Below are positions 35,601-47,000 of a stretch of 64,000 nucleotides of DNA, one piece after another. Where the stretch lies: NCBI GenBank assembly GCA_900073065.1, contig FJOG01000047.1, forward strand, positions 304,018-368,017, written 5' to 3'. Origin of the DNA: Phialocephala subalpina. Taxonomy: Eukaryota; Ascomycota; Leotiomycetes; Helotiales; Mollisiaceae. The notes beneath the pieces are model-generated. The model searched no databases. It was not told where the DNA came from and saw only the letters and a list, made by a program, of their open reading frames with translations. Positions within the stretch are counted from its first letter, which is position 1, and each line of letters starts with the position of its first letter. Both the position numbers and the translations under genes were made by a program.

Positions 35601-38600
35601 AGCGGTTCAGCGGAGAATGAGTCTCCAAAGGATTTCCCGACTCTGAATGTTCCAGGTCATGACCCAGACTCTGCTCCTGAAAATGTCCCATCTTCTCAGG
35701 AACGAGGAGGATCATTTCCAGAGACGCCAGCAGACCATCATCCCGAAGACCGCCACGATGATGGGCAACATCTTGGAGAGCATCTGATCGACGATCATGA
35801 GATCAGCCACCTCGATTTGGACCACGGACCAACCTCAACGGCTGAGAGTGAATCTCCAAATCACGACGAGCAACCACAAGAGTCCCACTTGACGGCTCCT
35901 TCAACTCAAGGTCAGGAACGCAATCTCAGCGCAGATGGTACCCCATTGGAAGCACCATTGTCGACGAGTGACGAGTTCTTCACACCAATGGTGGGAGGTT
36001 CACAGGAGAGCGAGAGCTCTCAGTATCCTTTGCCCGATCAATCAAGAAGTCATGAACCGACACCGACATTCCCCAAGGAGAGCGCAGTCGAAAATGATGA
36101 GCCTTCGAACACCCATTCGGATGAAGGCCTTCCGCAAACAAGAGGTTCCATAACACCTCCAGAGCCGGAGCAAGACCATCCAGACGTCCAATTGTCCATA
36201 GATCCAGTCTCACATACTGTTGTCCCGAAGCATGTCATTGAAGCTCTGGACGACGCAGGTGTAAATGGGCCAGGATCCCTCGAAGCTCAAGATTACGAAA
36301 TTTCAGCAGAACATGAAGCCGATACTTCTCACCTCGACGATTCCCACCTTGAGGACAATCATGGTGACAATTCTCACCTTGAAAGCTCTCAACGAGGCGA
36401 CATGTCCCATGACCAAGAGGCGATTGAGAAACAGGCGCATGTTCACGAACCATTGGATACCTCAGGGACTTTTGCAGACCATCAAGACATCTCACAACCT
36501 ATGACGGCCGCTTCCTCTCGTGCAGATACATTTGTTTCTGCCGAGGAAGGACAGGACTCGGACCGTGAGCATGAGCATGAGCATGAGCGGAATCATGATC
36601 GCATCAGGGACTGGCCTCTGCCAACAGACACATTAGCAAACAGAGATATTGGGCTTGATGCAGCTAATCAGCCGACTATACAGACTGATGATCCCGAGCG
36701 AGACCCATCCGATCACGCATTGCATGAGAAGCCGATACCAAGCCCTCTTGGTCTCGGAGCTGTAACTATGCATCACTCAAAAGAAGTTGATCGAGAAGAT
36801 AGTCCAGGTCCACAGCCTGCAGTCGACCCCACTCACGAGGATGAACACCAGCAAGCTATCAGTAACGTTGCTGCTGAGCCAGGCTTTACCCCTTCTGAGC
36901 GCCCAGAGCCTGAATTTGAACAGTATGCAGTACGACCCCAGACACCAGTTCAGGCACAGAGCTTTGCAGACCAACCTCAAACGCCTGTCCAAGTGCATCC
37001 ATACTTCTCAGAACACCATGCTGAATCTCCTGTCACTGTTTTGAATGCAGATGATCTGTTTGATGATGATTCAGATGAAGAAGAAGAATCCGATGGTTCT
37101 TTCCCACTTGGACAATACCAAGATGAGTCGCCTGTGAAATCCAGCGAAGAAAGATCGAGCGAACCTGAGAACGAATCTCAGACAGAGGATATAGCTGATG
37201 AATATCTCCCCGAGCCTCCCCTTGATGCTGTCCCTGAACATGCGCCGCTGCATCGATTCAGTGAAAGCCCGCACAGGAACTCGGGCCTATTTGCCAATCT
37301 TGTCGACACCATCAGACCAGACATCGGACTTGTGAGGCAGATGAGTGATCACCAGGCAGATGAGGAAGAGCACTCCGAACCAGCTTCAACCAGACCTGTC
37401 TCCGTTTCCTTTGACGAGTCAGCAGGTTCGTACGATTATGCTCCTCGAGACGACTCTCTTCATGTTCGATCCCACACTGCAGACACGGTACCGTCATTCG
37501 AGTCCTACGCCCACTCTGATACACCGACATCTCCATCTGAGACCGCTTCATCTCCGTTCCAAGAGACACCGCACGATGAGCCTCGAATTCAATCTTCATG
37601 GCAAGAGGACGCCCCTATCCATGACGAACATCAAGACTTGAAACCTCAAGCTTCTCCTTTGCAAGCTGACTTTGATCCTTTCAACTCGACTGCCAATCCG
37701 AACTATGTCACGCCAAAGACTAGCCAAGCCAACCTTCGGGAGACTGAGTACGATCCATACGATTATTCGGGTGGCGTTGATGCACCAAAGCTTCCCGAAA
37801 AAGACGCCCGACGCTCATCACTGACACCCAGTCCATTGGGGAGGCAGTTCCCTGCATCCCCAAGTCCGTCACGGCGACAGTTTCCAACATCGCCAAGCCG
37901 ATCACCTGGGTTCCCAACATTGAACACGTCTTCCGCATCTCAGTTCTCGGAGGGTCGACCCTACGACTCGCCAGTTTCGAGAACTAACTCGATGCACGAG
38001 GACCTGTCCGAGCAGCCATCATCATCGCCCTTCCCGTCCCCCTCCTCCCTCGCTCGCCGAACAACAGGACCATCGCCACCAAAGATAGCGAGTAGCCGTA
38101 CACCAGTCTCCTCGCCCTCAATACCCAGCAATAGCTTCTTCCAGAAGACTCGCTCGCTCTTTGAATCGGCATCTACTAGCCCCACGCCATCGCCAACCCC
38201 CCCTCCCGCTCGACCACTTTCCGGATTTTTCTCCGTAGGTCGATCTCCACCTCCACCTCCGCCACCGAGAAAGACTTCAAGACCTTCGAGTCTGTACCAA
38301 AGTGAGTCCGCAATGGCTGAGTACAATGAAGAAGAAGACGGGGAATTCATCGTCCGGAATCTCGATGGAGATGGGAAACCTCCCAGTCCAGTCTTCATCC
38401 CCTCCCGCGAATCATCCAACACGCCCAGTTCCCACGCCAACTCTCTCGCTCCGGCAGCATCTCTTCCCTCCGTAAATCCATCTCAAGAGATGAGGACGAA
38501 GGTGGCTTCAATGGAAACGGCGTAAGTAAAAGAGCGAGCAATCCTTTTTTGGGTGGGTTTTCCAGGCTCGTAGGAGCGGGCTCGGGTGGTCTTGAGGACA

Positions 38601-39147
38601 GCATTCATAACCCTGAGCGTCAGCAGCTTTTAAGTGGTAGTTTGGGAAAGGAGGGCAGGGCGGAGCAGCAGCAGCAGCGTTGATGAGTAGCCCTTGTAGT
38701 GGGGAAGGGCCTGCTCCGCCCGGAAGAAGGTTGAGGAGGAGTAAGAGGGGGAGGAGTGTTAAGAGGAGGGTTAGAAAGCCGGGGTTTGAGATGAGTCTGG
38801 AGATGATTGTGGAGGAGGATGAGGAGGAACCTGTTGTCTTTGAGGGAGAAATGATGGAGGGAGAAGTGGTTACGAAAGTGTCGAACATAGTCCGCACGGG
38901 TTTTAGCGCGAATGCCTGGAAGTTGGATGATGAATACGCTGTCAAAGCTGGACCCACGAGGGTTACGAATATTGTGCGCGTTGGTTTTGATGAAGATGCT
39001 TGGAAACTCGACAACCCCAAAGATGACTGGAAGCCAAAGGCAAAGTTTGAGTTCAAAGATGCTTGGCTTTGGGTCGAGGGTTGGCGAGCAAGGTTGAGGG
39101 CTGGTGGGGATCTAGTTGAGAAATGTAAATATGGATACGAGGGATAA
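32695..39147 (+). CDS. very large acidic coiled-coil protein
   Basis: Family not recognised. Exon 1 (32695-33219) encodes a long coiled coil rich in EER/EEK heptads. Intron 33220-33311 joins RDLDEKRK to AINAQIDAALNT. A 5.2-kb exon then encodes an acidic, low-complexity, probably disordered region (E, D, P, S, H rich), with polyproline near the end (PPPPPPPRKTS). After about 38440 the 33294-frame turns to noise, while another frame continues sensibly (SRSGSISSLRKSIS, then NPFLGGFSRLVGAG). A second frame change near 38660-38685 reaches the final piece with two related motifs, NIVRTGFSANAWKLDDE and NIVRVGFDEDAWKLDN, ending at 39147. The first break sits at a (CT)3 run and the second near a CAG repeat; no intron fits. 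About 2100 residues in total. Confidence 0.65.
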
Positions 39148-39309
39148 TGTATTACGATACACGATTAGCATTTGCAGCATATATAGCGTTTGGCTCAAAA
39201 GCATTGATATCCTCGTCTCAGCCTCGGCGGCATCCATCTATGGTCGAAAGCTCATCGCTGTAAAGCATCGATTAAGTACTGTACAAGAAGATATCAAAGA
39301 ATCGTCCTC

Positions 39310-39976
39310 CTAGTTCTTCAACTTCATCAAAGCATCCTCACCCCGAGCCTTCAATTGCTTCGCCTCAGCCAGCTTCAAGTCCCGCTTCTGCACCTCTCTC
39401 ATCACCTCCATAATCTCCACGCTCGTACCGTTCGAGACTGCTTCCGCATATTCGCGAAGATGAATATCGAGCACGGCGTTCGTGTCTTCGATGGCTTCGT
39501 ATTCGCGTTCGCTAATGAGGCCTTCCTTAAGATTTCTCTTCCCATCATTTCGGCACTGGAGCTTGTCAGCATTGATTAAGCACAACTTAAAGCACAGTGA
39601 ATAGTTAAGAATCACGTAAAGATCAAAATCATACGCAAGATTCAACACCAACTCCACCAGGATGAGTCACCCCCTCAGGTTCAAACACTGAGCACGCCCC
39701 AGCATTGACATCCGGACGGCAAAGATACCAAAGTCCATTCACCACAATCTTGTCAACATGTGCAGGTGGAGGGGAGCACCCGAGCGATGGGCAATGGCAG
39801 GGGTTGTCGAAGCCGCAAGGGCTGCCGACTCGGTAGCAGTTGTTGTCTGTAATGAGCCAGCGCCAGCCGCGCCAGGATACATTGGAGAGGCTGAAGAAGG
39901 CGTAGTTGTAGCCAGGACAGAGGGCTTGAGAGAGGCGTGCAAAGGCGAGAAGGACATAGATGGCGATGGGATGCAT
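39310..39976 (-). CDS. secreted cysteine-rich protein, candidate effector (copy 1)
   Basis: Intron 39556-39634 gives 195 residues. MHPIAIYVLLAFARLSQA is a signal peptide and is why I start here rather than at the in-frame ATG 35 codons upstream. The mature part begins LCPGYNYAFF and has many Cys (NNCYR, PCGFDNPCHCPSLGC, LWYLCRPDVNAGAC, GVESC). The second exon is a charged helical tail (KRDLKLAEAKQLKARGED). The Cys-rich part matches the next gene upstream. Extracellular action is likely; function unknown. Confidence 0.75.
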
Positions 39977-40082
39977 GGTTGTTTTGGTTGGTGAGTGTGT
40001 TGCGAGAGACAGAAAGTTTGTGATCTTGTGATCGAGGAAGAAGATGAGTTGAAGAGCGCTTGCCATTCGACCTCGACTCAAC

Positions 40083-40606
40083 TCACACTACACTAGCCTC
40101 TCGCCAAAAAGACTGCGTCTCGAAGTAGAAGGGACCAGTAAAGTAAGAAAGGAAGGAACTTACGCATGACTCAACCGGTTGCACATAATCACCTCCAGGA
40201 ATATGAGGAAGGATACAAGATCCAGCATTCACATCCCAACGACACATATACCTATCGCTCCTGTCAATATCGGACGCATCGCAACGGAAAAGTAAGTGGA
40301 GTGGAGGTACCAGAGAGTGCCTCGATCGTCTGGCGATGTGACCGCAATCCTGTTGACATAGGTGTTTGCACCTAAATTTGCACATTTGATATGGGAGCAA
40401 TCACACGGGTTGGGAGCGGCGCAACCATAAACTATGTTGCAACTATTGTCGGTTACGGCAAAGGGGGCAATGAAGCCTTGGTCTGCTTCGTCCTTTATCA
40501 ATGAGATTGGGTAGGTGTTGTCGAAGAAGGCGAAGTTGTATCCGGGGCATAGAGCATGGCCAAGTTGGGTGAGAACGAGGAGGAGGAAGAGGACGGTGAA
40601 AGGCAT
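40083..40606 (-). CDS. secreted cysteine-rich protein, candidate effector (copy 2)
   Basis: Introns 40261-40310 and 40113-40163 give 140 residues. The signal peptide MPFTVLFLLLVLTQLGHA precedes LCPGYNFAFFDNT. The Cys pattern follows copy 1: DNSCNIVYGCAAPNPCDC, CRWDVNAGSC, VQPVESC. The intron that I place inside LW/SDRYMCRW brings the two paralogues into register. The last exon adds only nine residues (SFWREASVV), so the helical tail of copy 1 is missing. The two genes are tandem and on the same strand. Confidence 0.7.
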
Positions 40607-41106
40607 GGTGGAATACTTGGTGAGTCTGGATGAGTCCGATGATACACGGGTGTCGTTGTCGTTCTGTAAATGGGTTTTGAATGAATGAATTCTGAGGTGA
40701 TTCTTATATGTGTTGAAGAAGATATGTGACGATGATATAGAAGCCAAGAGAAAGAGGGAATGGCCTGCTTTAAATATTGGGTAGTACTGAGGCTTTGACT
40801 CACCTAAAGATGACCGGATCAAGGTTATAGAAAAGGGAAGTTTCTCACTTACTCATTATAAGAGGACTAACTTGCAGTGATTCAAGGATTAGCTGCTCTT
40901 GAATTACTAATACTAGGCATGGTATTGAGTAGATATAATACCAAGCAAACTTAGTTTTAGTATTTAAAATATCAATATAAAATCGAGTCTCGTTAATGTT
41001 AATTAAATATCGCGAGAATCGATCTTATTAATATAATATCGATTCCTTATTATTAATTTTCTATATTTTCAAATTTTAATTTTTTATATCATATTAAACC
41101 AAGATT
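40607..41106. other. AT-rich island, probably RIP-affected
   Basis: From about 40905 to 41110 the sequence is strongly AT-biased (TTAATATAATATC-type runs), unlike the flanking 45-50 % GC. No coding signal. Probably a degraded repeat. Confidence 0.55.
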
Positions 41107-41816
41107 TTATTCTTTATAATCTCCCTTTGGTAATACTAGACCATCCCTATCTAACCCTACCGCTGCCGTAGTAACTATTTCCTCCAGATCATCATGACCT
41201 AGAAATAACTTTTCACAGTGTGCAATATGCCCAATGCTATCGCAATATCCCTCCATTTTTACACCAGTTTCCCTCTGTCGCCAAACCTTTCTCTAGTAAA
41301 AGCTACAGTGGAGCGCATGCCACTTTTGACTTGCCCAAAAACACCCAGTAGTTCCTGGCAGCATAGAGACTTCTTCTAGAGTCAACTCCTTGGTTCGATT
41401 TTTGTCGGCATAGTAGGTCCAATCGCCATTAGGATTGGTCCCCGACTTGTCAAACTCTGCAGATAATTCATCATCGCGGCATGCATCTAGCAGCCAGCAA
41501 GCTACGAGAGTGTCATACTTGCACCCCATCTCTATAGCTTCTGCCAAAGATTTTCCGTAAGAACATGAAGCACTTTTTGGTATCGCCGGGGCGTATTGCT
41601 TTGGTAGATGAGAGTTCCCAGTGTCATGGTTATAATGAAACCAAGCAGAAGTAAGCTCACAGCAATACATAGTCCTTGGATCTGACGATTCTTTCGTATT
41701 GAGAGTTGTTTGACATCTTCATCTACATCGACATGGTGCCTGCGCAGCAGATGCTCAGCACTTCCATTTTCGTTCTGAGAATCCTCTGATAGCCGCCGCA
41801 ATGTTCCCAGATCCAT
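41107..41816 (-). pseudogene. fungal single-TM protein with HC motif, nonsense and frameshift
   Basis: ATG at 41816. A cytosolic N-terminus, then TM IQGLCIAVSLLLLGFIITMT. The frame must shift by one base in a T5 run (41574-41578) to continue as SASCSYGKSLAEAIEMGC, DTLVACWLLDACRDDELSAEF and KWHALHCSFY. There a TAG (41293-41295) replaces what should be Trp: the same frame runs on for 61 more codons (RKVWRQRETGVKM...) to TAA at 41107. C-G-x-S-x-x-E-A-x-x-x-G-C, W-L-x-x-x-C-x-D-x-E-L and H-x-x-H-C-x-F-x-W are features of a widespread uncharacterised fungal membrane family. TGG to TAG is RIP-like. The gene is probably dead. Confidence 0.65.
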
Positions 41817-42120
41817 CACTGAATTCGTGTCTATAAAACAGATCAGAATATGATTCCATGAAGCGCAGCACAATATCTTGACCTTGACTCTACTCAAATT
41901 TAAATCACATATATAAGCGCAGTGTAAGAAGTTACAGTACCCCGAAGCGTAAGGAGTCGAAAATCGATTTCGGTCCACAAAACACTGAAGGGTTTGCGTG
42001 CCCGGAATCAGAAGATTTGAAGTTTTGCGCAACAAGAAACCTCAGTATGAACAGTGCTAGGTGTTTAATCACTGCGTAGCTATAGCTGTAGCCACATCCG
42101 TCTCTCACGCCTTTACGCTC
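41817..42120. other. intergenic
   Basis: 5' flank of the preceding gene; no gene seen. Confidence 0.4.
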
Positions 42121-42126
42121 TAATTA

Positions 42127-42365
42127 CTCGGTGAGGAACTCGGAAGAATGAATGAGTGCCTAGGTATGCATGCATACAATGTAGGAGGCCTGACTTCGAT
42201 CCCCCCTGTGCGCACCGCTATTGGTGGTCTTATCTTGTCACTTGACGTAACGTTCTTACTTGGCGGAGGAACTGGGAGGCATGAGTATGCATAAAATGTA
42301 GGAGGCCTGAATACCTCACCCGGCCCTGTGGGCACCGCTAGTCTCATTCCATCATTTGACGTAGC
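42127..42365. repeat. imperfect tandem duplication, about 120-bp unit
   Basis: Two copies each contain GAGGAACT, TATGCAT, AATGTAGGAGGCCTGA, CACCGCTA and TTGACGTA in the same order. Copy one starts near 42131 and copy two near 42259. The function is not known. Confidence 0.6.
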
Positions 42366-42858
42366 ATACCTCGAATCAATCAGGTACCATAACGGAGTGT
42401 GCCTTAGAGTATTACTAAACTACTAGCTAGTATACCTGGACGATTAACTCGTGCCATTAAACACAAAAAGCACTTCTCCGGAGCTGATCTCAGGAAACCT
42501 GCTACGCGGCTCGGCTCGATGCAACCGCAATTGTGGGGTAGTGCATTAGCACCGACGGGAGTGACTGGAGCATCCTTCTTGATGTGGCGAGCTGCAGAAG
42601 ACAGGGATTCAAAAGAGGGAGTGGATGCCTAAATTGCGTTCATGCCTGATTTAAGAGGCTTGATATCAAACAAGACGAATCCACCATTCCGTTCACGAAA
42701 TGTGAGATTCAATCTGCCTCGATTTCTGCTCCTGAATATACTAATCTGAAACAACCTTTTGCCACTCGATCAAGATTGCGTGGTCTTATTCGAAATCTTC
42801 TCCCTCCCATCTCAGTCTAATAGAAAGAAAGACCCTTGACAGGAAAACCTACGACAAT
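42366..42858. other. intergenic
   Basis: Upstream of the GST-like gene; no gene seen. Confidence 0.4.
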
Positions 42859-43880
42859 ATGGTCAACTATATTTTGTACCACTTTCAATGGTCATTATTC
42901 TCCTTGATGGCACGGTACACAATCGCCCTAAGGGGAAAGGCTGCATCACCCGAGGCTGAAATGAAAATCGAGGAGAAGTCGATTGATCTACACCGCGACG
43001 AAAATCTTTCAGAGCAATACCTTCTAGAGGTAAACCCCAAAGGCCAGGTACGTATCACTTGACCCTACGCTCCGATTGACTCATATGTATATTTTGACGG
43101 TGAACAAATCCTCGGAGTTCGCTGACTGGTGTTTTTCCAAGGTACCTACACTAACATCAGCAACGCTATCCACACCGCTTACGAACACGCTGGAGATCAC
43201 ATACCTCATTGACAACCGTTATCCAAGTCTCATACCCGCACCTCATAGATCGACAATTGAAGATCTCCTTGTCAAGTTGCACGCCATTCAGCCTCTGTCT
43301 CTTTCTATTCCCCCACCGGAAAATCGATCAGAGGGTATTCCGAACCCCGCCATTGGACAATACTTAAGCCAACCGGGTATTTCAGATGCGTGGCGCAATG
43401 CACTCATGTATAAGCAGGACTTGTGAGTAGTATGCCCCAAGTGGCTGGTTTCCTAAATGAGCCTGCAGCTGCTAACTTAAGGCCTCCAGTCATGCTAAAA
43501 CACTTCTCCGCGCGCTTGACGACGAGCCTATCAAGCGTGCAGAAGAGCAAGCAAGGCGATTCCTCGAAGATGTCCGCCAACAGTACTTTATGCACGGTGG
43601 TGAGACGTGGGTTTTCGGCGATGCAGTTGGTGCTACGGCTTTGGATGCCCACACCATCCCCTTCGTTGCTCGCCTAATCGATGCTGGCCGCACGGATCTA
43701 ATTCCGGAAGATGTGCGTAAGTATGCAGAGAAGGCCATGTCCCAAGCCGAGTGGCAGAATATTACGAATGGGAAGCCAACTATGTTTGAGATATGGTTGA
43801 AAAGCATGAGAAAAGATTATGCTTCGATGCAGAGAGACGAGCCATTTAGCGTATGGTTCAAAAGGCACACGCAATGCTAG
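42859..43880 (+). CDS. glutathione S-transferase-like protein
   Basis: Introns 43048-43141 and 43423-43489 give 286 residues. The N-terminal thioredoxin-fold part reads MVNYILYHFQWSLFSLMARYTI...LEVNPKGQVPTLTS, where NPKGQVPTL is the GST cis-proline loop. The C-terminal all-helical half has WVFGDAVGATALDAHTIPFVARL, typical of the GST C-terminal domain. It probably conjugates glutathione to electrophiles or reduces metabolites in the cytosol. It sits beside broken UstYa-type genes, so it could be left from a metabolite cluster, but nothing proves that. Confidence 0.85.
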
Positions 43881-44853
43881 TAATGATCATCACTCGGGAT
43901 GACCCGTAGTTGTCCTTCCAGAGAAATCAAAGTTTGGCCATCTTATGCCTTATAACTTGATTTGGCGAGTTTAGGAATTTTGTTGGTTGGATAAGCCGTG
44001 GGATATTTCCTACCTGTGAGGGTAAAGCTAATGAGGATATACTTCACGTGAACACGGAAAGCAATAAATGATATTCCATAATGAGGCCCGTGCAGCTTAT
44101 CTGCAGAGTTTGCTTAGGAACTCTTCCGTTCTTTGTAGACTATTTATCTGAATAGAGAAGCAGTTGACTACGTCGCACTCTCATCCCCTGACACTGCCAC
44201 TGAATATTGCAAGTTGTTCTAACAAAGTGTTCAGCGACAAGCGTTATTTGCCCCTCAATTAAAACAGATACTCGCTCAATTGTGTTTTTCATTGTTGACC
44301 TATTGAGCTCTGAAATTGCTATCAATATGATACCCTTGAAATACCACCACTTCATCGCCAAGCTTAAGGAAAGTAAGGTCTGCTCTCATTCCCTCCCAAT
44401 CCAGCGAAAGCTCAAAGCTCCATCTCAAATAAGTGATTCTCCAGCAACCCTTCACTATACCCCCTATTGAACTGTAATCGCAATCGCGATACTCCCAAAG
44501 TTCCCCAGTCCTGTTTTGGGAATGTTGCTGGACTAGATTTTCAGTTTTTTGAGGGGCTTTTCGGAGGCCATACTTACTGTTGAGCTATTTACGTATGATT
44601 ATGGACTCAACTGACGATTCTGACTCCGGTCCCTAGTTTGCGTCCCGATCGTGAAGGTAGCTGTGATAGACAGAAGAAGGATCTCTGGCCTCTGCTGAAC
44701 GAGGAGAAAGAGGTGCTGCCAGATCTGCAGAGGCAAGAGCAACGATGGCCGAGACCGAGAGGCGCATCCTGGGTTGATTTGATGAATAGGTGTTGAAAAA
44801 TGTTTGGATCCGTCCACACTATGCAAGAGGGTAGAAGGTGTGTCAGTTGCTGA
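43881..44853. other. intergenic
   Basis: A short plus-strand frame at about 44630-44797 (DLWPLLNEEKEVLPDLQRQ) looks coding-like in composition but has no start or partner exon. I do not call it. Confidence 0.3.
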
Positions 44854-45057
44854 TCACGTGTAGTGGGTCAAACTCTCTTTCCATATGTAGTATAGCTCAG
44901 GGGTAATCTCACAGACTCTTCCTCCCTTAGCTAGCTCTCTAGACTTAACAATGCGATCTTTTACCCACAGAATGATGCCCAGACCTCGTAGCATCTCATA
45001 AGGTGAGAGGTGTATGACAGTACGTAGACACTTGGCTTTCAGCGGTATTGTAGACAC
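44854..45057 (-). mobile_element. possible retrotransposon polyprotein relic
   Basis: A 67-codon frame contains HLSPYEMLRG and, 20 residues later, RIVKSRELAKGGRV. The spacing resembles the end of a copia-type integrase domain (TPYEML, then KSRKLAPR). It is only a fragment, with no flanking repeat found, so the assignment is tentative. Confidence 0.25.
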
Positions 45058-45349
45058 GAAATTGGAGGGGACTTAAGTGGTTACATGGCCGTATCACCCC
45101 AGAGCATGTTGGATATTAAGCCTCCATGATCCATCGACTTATCCAAATTTGGGCTCTCAGGCCTCCCACAGCAGCTTGTCATCGGACTTGGACCAATCAG
45201 TCAGCTAGATGCATCTATTAAGGATTCGAGTTTTGGAACTAGATTGTATGAACGAAACATCTGTATGATTTCCGCGTGCAACAATTTCCACCTTTTTTAT
45301 TGCAAGGTCGCGGAGAAACAGAAGTACAAAGTCGAAGCAACAATTCCAG
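45058..45349. other. intergenic
   Basis: No feature recognised. Confidence 0.35.
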
Positions 45350-46259
45350 ATGTTTACTCTACTGATACGCAAAGCCATAGAAACGGGTTCACAACCTTTG
45401 AAACATGCAGAGAATGCCGACTCCATCCTTCAGACTTCGGAGTTATCACCAGGCCGTGACAGTTACCATGAGGATAGCTCAGAAAGCTCTCCCTTCCTCA
45501 ACAACGGACAACCACAAGTGAGGCAATGGTTCCATTCATCGAAATTTTTCTTCCTTGATGTTTTGCTTGTGATGATTTGCGTTACATTGTGTTTCGTGGA
45601 ATTCACAAGCACGAGTCAGCACATCTGCTCTGGCAAGGAGACGTGACTGGATTCGTGCCATCCTTCTCCCATCAGATTGTCAGTTTCCAAAAACGCCCAG
45701 AGTTCATCTCAAATCATACATCGGAGGTATCACCCATAAAGGCTCGAGAGCTTTGGAAGACATTAGTCCCAGGTGAGAAGTCCAAATAATATTCCTGATA
45801 AAATAAAGTCACTGAAGTCACAGCGGCAGATGGGCAAGGTTTCGTCTATATCGACGAAAAGGATGCCAGAGATCACGATTTCCCGAAGCTCATTTCGTAT
45901 AAGATACCCCCTGAAGAAGCGGCCCCAGGAGTTCCGCTATCAGGGACTAGCTTGGGAACGTCAATTGTGCATTCACTGCATTGCCTGGTAAGTCGAAGAG
46001 CTCAACCAGTTAGGTACATATTGATGGTTCTCCCAGTACACAATAATGGCAGAATATGATTTGCTTACCCAAGGACAAAAACCATTCAACGTTGAACATT
46101 TGGACCACTGCTTCGACTATATTCGATAAGTCATCATGTGCGGCGGGGATATGGCGCTTGCTGGGGAGAACTTCCCAGGGGGGAGTAACCAGTTTGGGGT
46201 TCCGCATGTTTGTAAAATTGGGACGAGATTTATCGGTGGCTTGAAAAGAACAGAGTAAC
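45350..46259 (+). pseudogene. UstYa/DUF3328-family protein, frameshift and Gln-to-stop
   Basis: UstYa-type proteins are membrane-bound oxidases or cyclases found in fungal RiPP and other metabolite pathways. The N-terminal cytosolic part and TM (FFFLDVLLVMICVTLCFVEF) are in one frame. Near 45640 the frame must change to reach DVTGFVPSFSHQIVSFQKRP and ELWKTLVP. Introns 45773-45823 and 45988-46036 then give QGFVYIDEKDARDHDFPKL, HSLHCL and HLDHCFDYIR, the two HxxHC motifs of the family. A TAA at 46127-46129 follows, where relatives have Gln; the same frame continues with VIMCGGDMALAGENFPGG and GVPHVCK to TAA at 46257. CAA to TAA is the RIP change CpA to TpA. Probably non-functional. Confidence 0.75.
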
Positions 46260-47000
46260 AAACAGCTGGCAATTTGGTGGATCAGAGAGTCATTGGGTTC
46301 CTCCCACATGACTAATCGGTCAAAACTTGCAATTGAGGCTTCAATCAATAGTGAGATACTTCTCGTCCTGAGATCCAAATGGATAAATACAACCGCAAAT
46401 TCACCATGGAATGTATCGGTTCCACAATAAACCTCCGGGAATGAATTTTGAACGCTCACGTTGAAGCCTCCCCATCGACCAATGAATTGTGGTACGTCTG
46501 GGAATGAAGTGGGAGGCTTCTGTTCCTCTGCATCTTTCTGTTTTCCTGCTGCTTGTCCCGGCGGGTTGAAGCAGCAGGAGCAGATACACGACCAAGCCTC
46601 CATTCTTAGGCCAAAAGGTTTCGACTGTTCATCCCGAGCATGGTAGTACTTGATCGCTATAGTGGTAGAAGCATAGATTGCTGCACGATTTTTCTCAATG
46701 GGGAAAGAGCGTATTGCTTAGCCGTATAAAGAACCCTGCACCGGCGGAGGCCTGAAAGGTTTAGTTCGAGAACTTCAAGTCCGATGTCAAGCTGCTAGTC
46801 ATCATCCCTTTATCTAGCCGGACTGAAGAACTTTTCTTGCAGAGGGTGACGAATGTGCAATCTCTAGTGGGACCGCCCTCTAAACGCCGCTGATTCTAGC
46901 TTTTCCTGTCTCAAAATTGCATTCTTAACACAATTGACGCGACTTATCTCCAACCATATTGCGCAACGCGAACAAGTCTTCAAACTGCGTTGTTGTCGCC
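46260..47000. other. intergenic with ambiguous minus-strand frame
   Basis: A minus-strand frame (46010-46603) overlaps the UstYa pseudogene antisense. I could not support it. Confidence 0.3.

Noticed and set aside
39310..40606. Fungal RiPP precursor
   Set aside because: The two secreted proteins have no repeated core peptides separated by KR or RR sites; Cys-rich effectors fit better.
42180..42230. tRNA-like TTCGATCCCCC segment in the tandem duplication
   Set aside because: No matching anticodon or acceptor stem could be drawn, and the second copy lacks it.
46010..46603. 197-codon minus-strand frame
   Set aside because: Runs antisense through the well-supported 3' half of the UstYa pseudogene; no domain, signal peptide or splice context; likely a shadow frame.
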